DNA from: Deltaproteobacteria bacterium
GTDB taxonomy: Bacteria; Desulfobacterota; Desulfobacteria; Desulfobacterales; Desulfosarcinaceae
Assembly: GCA_020444075.1 (NCBI GenBank)
Contig: JAHLLR010000018.1
Location: forward strand, 1-64,000
Length of the DNA: 64,000 nucleotides
Direction: 5' to 3'
Each line of letters begins with the position of its first letter. The first letter of the stretch is position 1. Positions 60,491-64,000 of this stretch are shown here, piece by piece. The notes under the pieces were generated by a model. That model searched no databases and was not told the DNA's origin. It saw nothing but the letters and a program-made list of their open reading frames with translations. The translations under genes and the position numbers were made by a program.

Positions 60491-60877
60491 ATGAACGATT
60501 ATATTCTCCTTTATATCAGTGGCGACACACCGCTCAAATATCGTACCCCCGTGAATGGATGGAAACCGGTTATGACCAAACCGGCCTCAACCCGTCTGAC
60601 GCTATTAGGTTCGATGGAAGCGACGTATGGACGGGGCGGATTGAAAATCTGGATGGGTCGCATTCGCTGCCGTGTTTCTCCGGAAACCGGATTTGGCAGT
60701 CCTGACGATCTGGAAGCGGTGCTGATGCACCGCGGATCGGTTGTTTTTGTTGATCACAATAATGTGTCCCACACCGTCCATATTACCGGCGGTGTGGAGG
60801 AACATACTTTTACCCCGGGACGCTATAACGCAAACAACCCGGTTGACTACAACGTACAAATGACGGAGGCAATTTAA
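60491..60877 (+). CDS. Minor tail protein
   Basis: 128 residues, beta-rich (GGLKIWMGRIRCRVSP, VVFVDHNNVSHTVHITGG). Between tape measure and the next large tail gene, where distal tail components lie. Family not identified. Confidence 0.55.
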   Translation: MNDYILLYISGDTPLKYRTPVNGWKPVMTKPASTRLTLLGSMEATYGRGGLKIWMGRIRCRVSPETGFGSPDDLEAVLMHRGSVVFVDHNNVSHTVHITGGVEEHTFTPGRYNANNPVDYNVQMTEAI

Positions 60878-63800
60878 TGGGAATTCCCGGTGGTAATACA
60901 TTCCCCTTGGAACGTGTGATTGATGCACGGATCGAGATCGAAGACAGTCATGTCCGATTTGATTATTTTCCGATATCGGAAACGAACCTGTACTGGACGG
61001 ATTATTTCGTTTCCTATGCAGATAACGGCACCCTGTATCGGGTCGCCCTCAAAGAAAACATGATTTGGTACTGTGAAGCGATTGTGTCCCCACTGGACAC
61101 CTTTACCGCTACCTGGCATTCAGTGCCCGGATTTTCGGTGCGTACCGGTTCCAATCTGGCGATTGAAGATGGCTACCTGTTCTACCAGGATGAGGTCACC
61201 GGTGCTGTCAAGCGAATTCTGGTCAGTTCCCTGCCTCAGCTGGGTAGTAAACCTTCTGACCCCGAAACGGTCGGACCGGCAGGTCGTACTGAAACGGTGC
61301 AGATCGCTGCCATTTCTGCCACTGAATGTTATGTATTTCCGATGTCGGAAACCGGCTCAGATCGCTTCACGATTGAATATTGCGTTGGAAGCACGTCGTC
61401 TGCCTGGGACGGAAAATATTACGACGGCGCCGTAGGAGTCCCCCATGTAGCCGCCTATCGCGAAGCCAACACCGATTATGTTTATTTCACGGATGCCCTG
61501 CGCACGCGCACATTTTACATCAAACGCCGTAACGGTTTTTGGAGTGATGTTCGTACCGTCCTGCCGATTGATGTGCTGGATGATATGTCCTCCTTTGAGT
61601 TCACGGGCATTTCCAGCATTGATGGGCTGCCGATCCTGTGCGGTCGCTTACGCCGTTCCTATGGCAATATCGACATGCTGGTTTATATGATTGGACCGGA
61701 AGAATTTACCGCTGGGCGCGATCTGTTCATCGACACCTATGTGGAGCAAAGTTACCGCGGCGCCAATATGGTCAAAGTGGGTAATTACCTTGTGTACGAT
61801 TTCCCCTTTGGACGTTATATTGCCAAGGGCACCAGTGCGGTGGATATCAACAATCCCGATGTGATTTCTTCCAGCGATGAGCTGCTCAATTTCAACCTTT
61901 CCAAGACCAGCAACGAACCGGCTACTTTCAGCTGCCAGTTGAAGAATTCATTTTCACCGCTGCTGGTTTCCGGCGCAGAGATCAAAGTTTATGTCTCAAT
62001 CAATGAGTTTGAAAGGTATGTCGGAAAATTCAACATCGATGGGATTGTGCTGGGCAATGAGAGTTTTTCAAAACCTACCATGATCGGGGCACGATCCAGC
62101 TGTATGAAAAAGCTGGCCCAGTGGAAAAGTGACGCACCATACGACTACTGGTCACAAACCAAACTGACCGCCAATCCGAAAGACCTTTCCGATGTGGTGA
62201 TTACTACCGGTTTATTTGAAGAAGACACGTTGCATGATGGTTTGAAACAACGCACGTTGAACGAAGACGGTGTCTTGTACGTCAACGCCAAGGCTACCAG
62301 AAACGGCATGATCCGCGCCGATTTTATTCATAATTCCATGATGATCAAACCGCGTTTTGGTCTGGCGCTTAATTATTATCGCGAGACCAAGGGTCAGGCA
62401 GCAGAACGGTTGGGGATTTCATCCGACGAAGTGGAAGAAACGGATTACGGCCATTCAGGTATTTTTGCACTGGTAGAAGATAGTGATAGAGGATTTGTCC
62501 TGAACCTTTATTATGTGCATGACAACACCTGGTCACTGCAGGCGCAGGCAACCAATGTGCCCTTGATGGTCGCTACGAATTTCAGCGTAATGATGAAATT
62601 CAAGGATGGTCATATCCGCGTGTACTACAGCAGTGGAACCGCGCAAAACTGGGTGTTGGCGATCAATCATGTTTTCGATCATGAAACCTGGATGCCCTGG
62701 AAGCGGGCGGAACTGGTCAAAGGCGATGCGATTGGCCGCGGTGCCATTCTGCTGAACGGTATCACCAACACGACCACTTCTTTTCCGTTTTCGATTGATG
62801 ATGATTACATTCCGCTGCTGGACAATACCGGATTTCCGACCGTGGATGAACTCCCGCCTTATCTGGCAGATCGCGCCAAAGTCAATGTGGGCGGTGAGAT
62901 TATCAATTACGCCAGCCGGTCAAGAAATGAACTTATTACGGGTTTGAAAGCCAGTCCTGGTGAAGTGTTTATTTCAAATGACAAAAGCAAGGAATTCAGC
63001 CAGATATTTGCCGATCTGCGAACCCGCAACTATATTCGCCAGACAATGACCTGGCCCGCCACCCGCTATGTCACGGCGGTCAGCGTGTACGTCAACCGGC
63101 TCAATTATCCGGACGATGGTTTGTTTCTGTGGCTTTCCAGGGATGTATCCTCCACCAAACCGGTCGGCACCCGCTTTGTCAAGGCCAGCGTGCTTTCAGA
63201 GGATATTCCTGAAAACGGCGGCTGGATCACCTTCCTGTTCGACAAACCAACCGAAGGCAAAAGCGGTGATTTTATCGTCATGACCCGCGGTGTTGATGCA
63301 GCCCATCCGAATGCGCTGTCCTATTATTCCGTTGGTATGAACAGTTCCTCGCCCTATACAGGCGGCCTCTGCCAGACATTCAGTGATAACACCGATCGGT
63401 TCACCACAGTGACCGGCGACATGCTGTTCAAGATGCACGCCGCACCGATTACACCGAACGGCTCCTACTCGATCATGGTTGAAACCACTCCGGAGTTGAG
63501 CGCAATGGCCGGTTATTACAACAACATGGCTTTATATGTATCTGCCGGAGCCGGTATCGGCAATACCTACCGCATTTACGATTATGTTTGGGGCGCAAAT
63601 GTGTCAACGTTTTATCTGGAACGCGAACCGATTGCGCTTGACCTGACCTCCGAATTCACCATCTGCCCGACCCTTTATGGTCTTACCAGAACAGACCAGA
63701 TGGCTCACGGGAAAGAAAAAGTGGACTGGTGGCCGGATAACCCCAGCACAACCTGTACCCGGGTGGATTATTTTTCCAGCAACAAAGATAAGTCACTGGC

Positions 63801-64000
63801 GGACTATTTTGAGATCATCGGGCGCAAAGCCGGTGTCCGAAAATTCTATTACGACTATCTGATCGAACAGGATATCCCACCGGCCTACAGTCTGGCGATG
63901 CTGACGAAAAACAATTTCCTGGCGAACATGCAGGTCCCTTACCAGTTCAGCGGGACGATTGATCTGGAATATCGGGGCGGTAAAACTGTTCTGCGTCTGA
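60877..64000 (+). CDS. Large tail/baseplate protein, 3' end outside window
   Basis: Open from ATG 60877 (TAATG overlap with the gene before) to the window end: at least 1041 residues. All-beta, repetitive strands with aromatic residues in the first 330 residues (propeller-like), then domains with VNVGGEIINYASR and VTAVSVYVNRL that resemble distal-tail or receptor-binding modules. Likely the tail-tip host-recognition protein. Two palindrome copies at the 5' end read FPISET and FPMSET. Confidence 0.7.
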   Translation, partial: MGIPGGNTFPLERVIDARIEIEDSHVRFDYFPISETNLYWTDYFVSYADNGTLYRVALKENMIWYCEAIVSPLDTFTATWHSVPGFSVRTGSNLAIEDGYLFYQDEVTGAVKRILVSSLPQLGSKPSDPETVGPAGRTETVQIAAISATECYVFPMSETGSDRFTIEYCVGSTSSAWDGKYYDGAVGVPHVAAYREANTDYVYFTDALRTRTFYIKRRNGFWSDVRTVLPIDVLDDMSSFEFTGISSIDGLPILCGRLRRSYGNIDMLVYMIGPEEFTAGRDLFIDTYVEQSYRGANMVKVGNYLVYDFPFGRYIAKGTSAVDINNPDVISSSDELLNFNLSKTSNEPATFSCQLKNSFSPLLVSGAEIKVYVSINEFERYVGKFNIDGIVLGNESFSKPTMIGARSSCMKKLAQWKSDAPYDYWSQTKLTANPKDLSDVVITTGLFEEDTLHDGLKQRTLNEDGVLYVNAKATRNGMIRADFIHNSMMIKPRFGLALNYYRETKGQAAERLGISSDEVEETDYGHSGIFALVEDSDRGFVLNLYYVHDNTWSLQAQATNVPLMVATNFSVMMKFKDGHIRVYYSSGTAQNWVLAINHVFDHETWMPWKRAELVKGDAIGRGAILLNGITNTTTSFPFSIDDDYIPLLDNTGFPTVDELPPYLADRAKVNVGGEIINYASRSRNELITGLKASPGEVFISNDKSKEFSQIFADLRTRNYIRQTMTWPATRYVTAVSVYVNRLNYPDDGLFLWLSRDVSSTKPVGTRFVKASVLSEDIPENGGWITFLFDKPTEGKSGDFIVMTRGVDAAHPNALSYYSVGMNSSSPYTGGLCQTFSDNTDRFTTVTGDMLFKMHAAPITPNGSYSIMVETTPELSAMAGYYNNMALYVSAGAGIGNTYRIYDYVWGANVSTFYLEREPIALDLTSEFTICPTLYGLTRTDQMAHGKEKVDWWPDNPSTTCTRVDYFSSNKDKSLADYFEIIGRKAGVRKFYYDYLIEQDIPPAYSLAMLTKNNFLANMQVPYQFSGTIDLEYRGGKTVLRL
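60967..60982. repeat. Palindrome copy 19 of 20 (exact)
   Basis: Inside the tail-tip gene, read as FPISET. Confidence 0.95.
61336..61351. repeat. Palindrome copy 20 of 20 (one mismatch)
   Basis: TTTCCGATGTCGGAAA, read as FPMSET. Closest pair in the window, 369 bp from copy 19. Confidence 0.9.

Overview
The window looks like a temperate siphovirus genome (prophage or closely related element) of an Anaerolineae-type Chloroflexota host, carrying about 15 kb of bacterial-type cargo. The host guess is an inference. It rests on Thr-Pro-rich linkers in a membrane-anchored protein, a fused double ABC permease with a C-terminally extended ATPase, and a KimA-like/KdpDE potassium cluster. The phage assignment is firm: tyrosine integrase, DnaG-type primase, SSB, RNase H, holin, terminase, portal, scaffold, capsid, tail tube, a frameshifted tail chaperone and a 2725-residue tape measure.

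Layout. 1-1117: the 5' part of a tRNA-Leu and an integrase. 1180-14817: a mostly minus-strand early region of small overlapping genes, with the primase, a four-gene ubiquitin-like conjugation cassette (Ubl, E2-like, JAB protease, E1) fired from a divergent promoter/operator at 8395-8460, a terminase-small-subunit-like HTH protein on plus, and a Ro60/TROVE protein preceded by a tandem structured RNA of about 384 nt. 14850-15540: structured non-coding DNA ending in a terminator, probably an RNA. 15747-30242: bacterial-type cargo, namely potassium uptake (kimA-like, Usp-TM, kdpE, short kdpD), a two-gene ABC importer without a binding protein, and a defence-like stretch (MmeI-like restriction-modification enzyme, membrane protein, KAP NTPase) with gene remnants. 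30582-39161: a second minus-strand early region (ssb, rnhA, DUF4326, SLOG, macro-domain, PcfJ-like and zinc-ribbon proteins). 39349-64000: plus-strand lysis, packaging, head and tail genes. The last gene runs off the window.

The strongest unexplained signal is a 16-bp perfect palindrome, TTTCCGATATCGGAAA, present 20 times (13 exact, 7 with one mismatch). It lies between genes and inside genes, in all three reading frames. It occurs in both phage-like halves and is absent from 14506-32909, which marks the cargo as foreign to the phage. It also argues that 1-14.8 kb and 30.6-64 kb belong to one genome.

How the parts may work together (inference): the early regions provide replication functions, plus a protein-tagging pathway, an RNA-binding Ro system and ADP-ribose/nucleotide-sensing proteins that may reshape or counter the host. 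The palindrome could be a genome-wide binding site for one phage regulator or a DNA-organising protein. The cargo would benefit a lysogen through potassium homeostasis, transport and phage exclusion. No CI-type repressor, DNA polymerase or helicase was recognised in the window.
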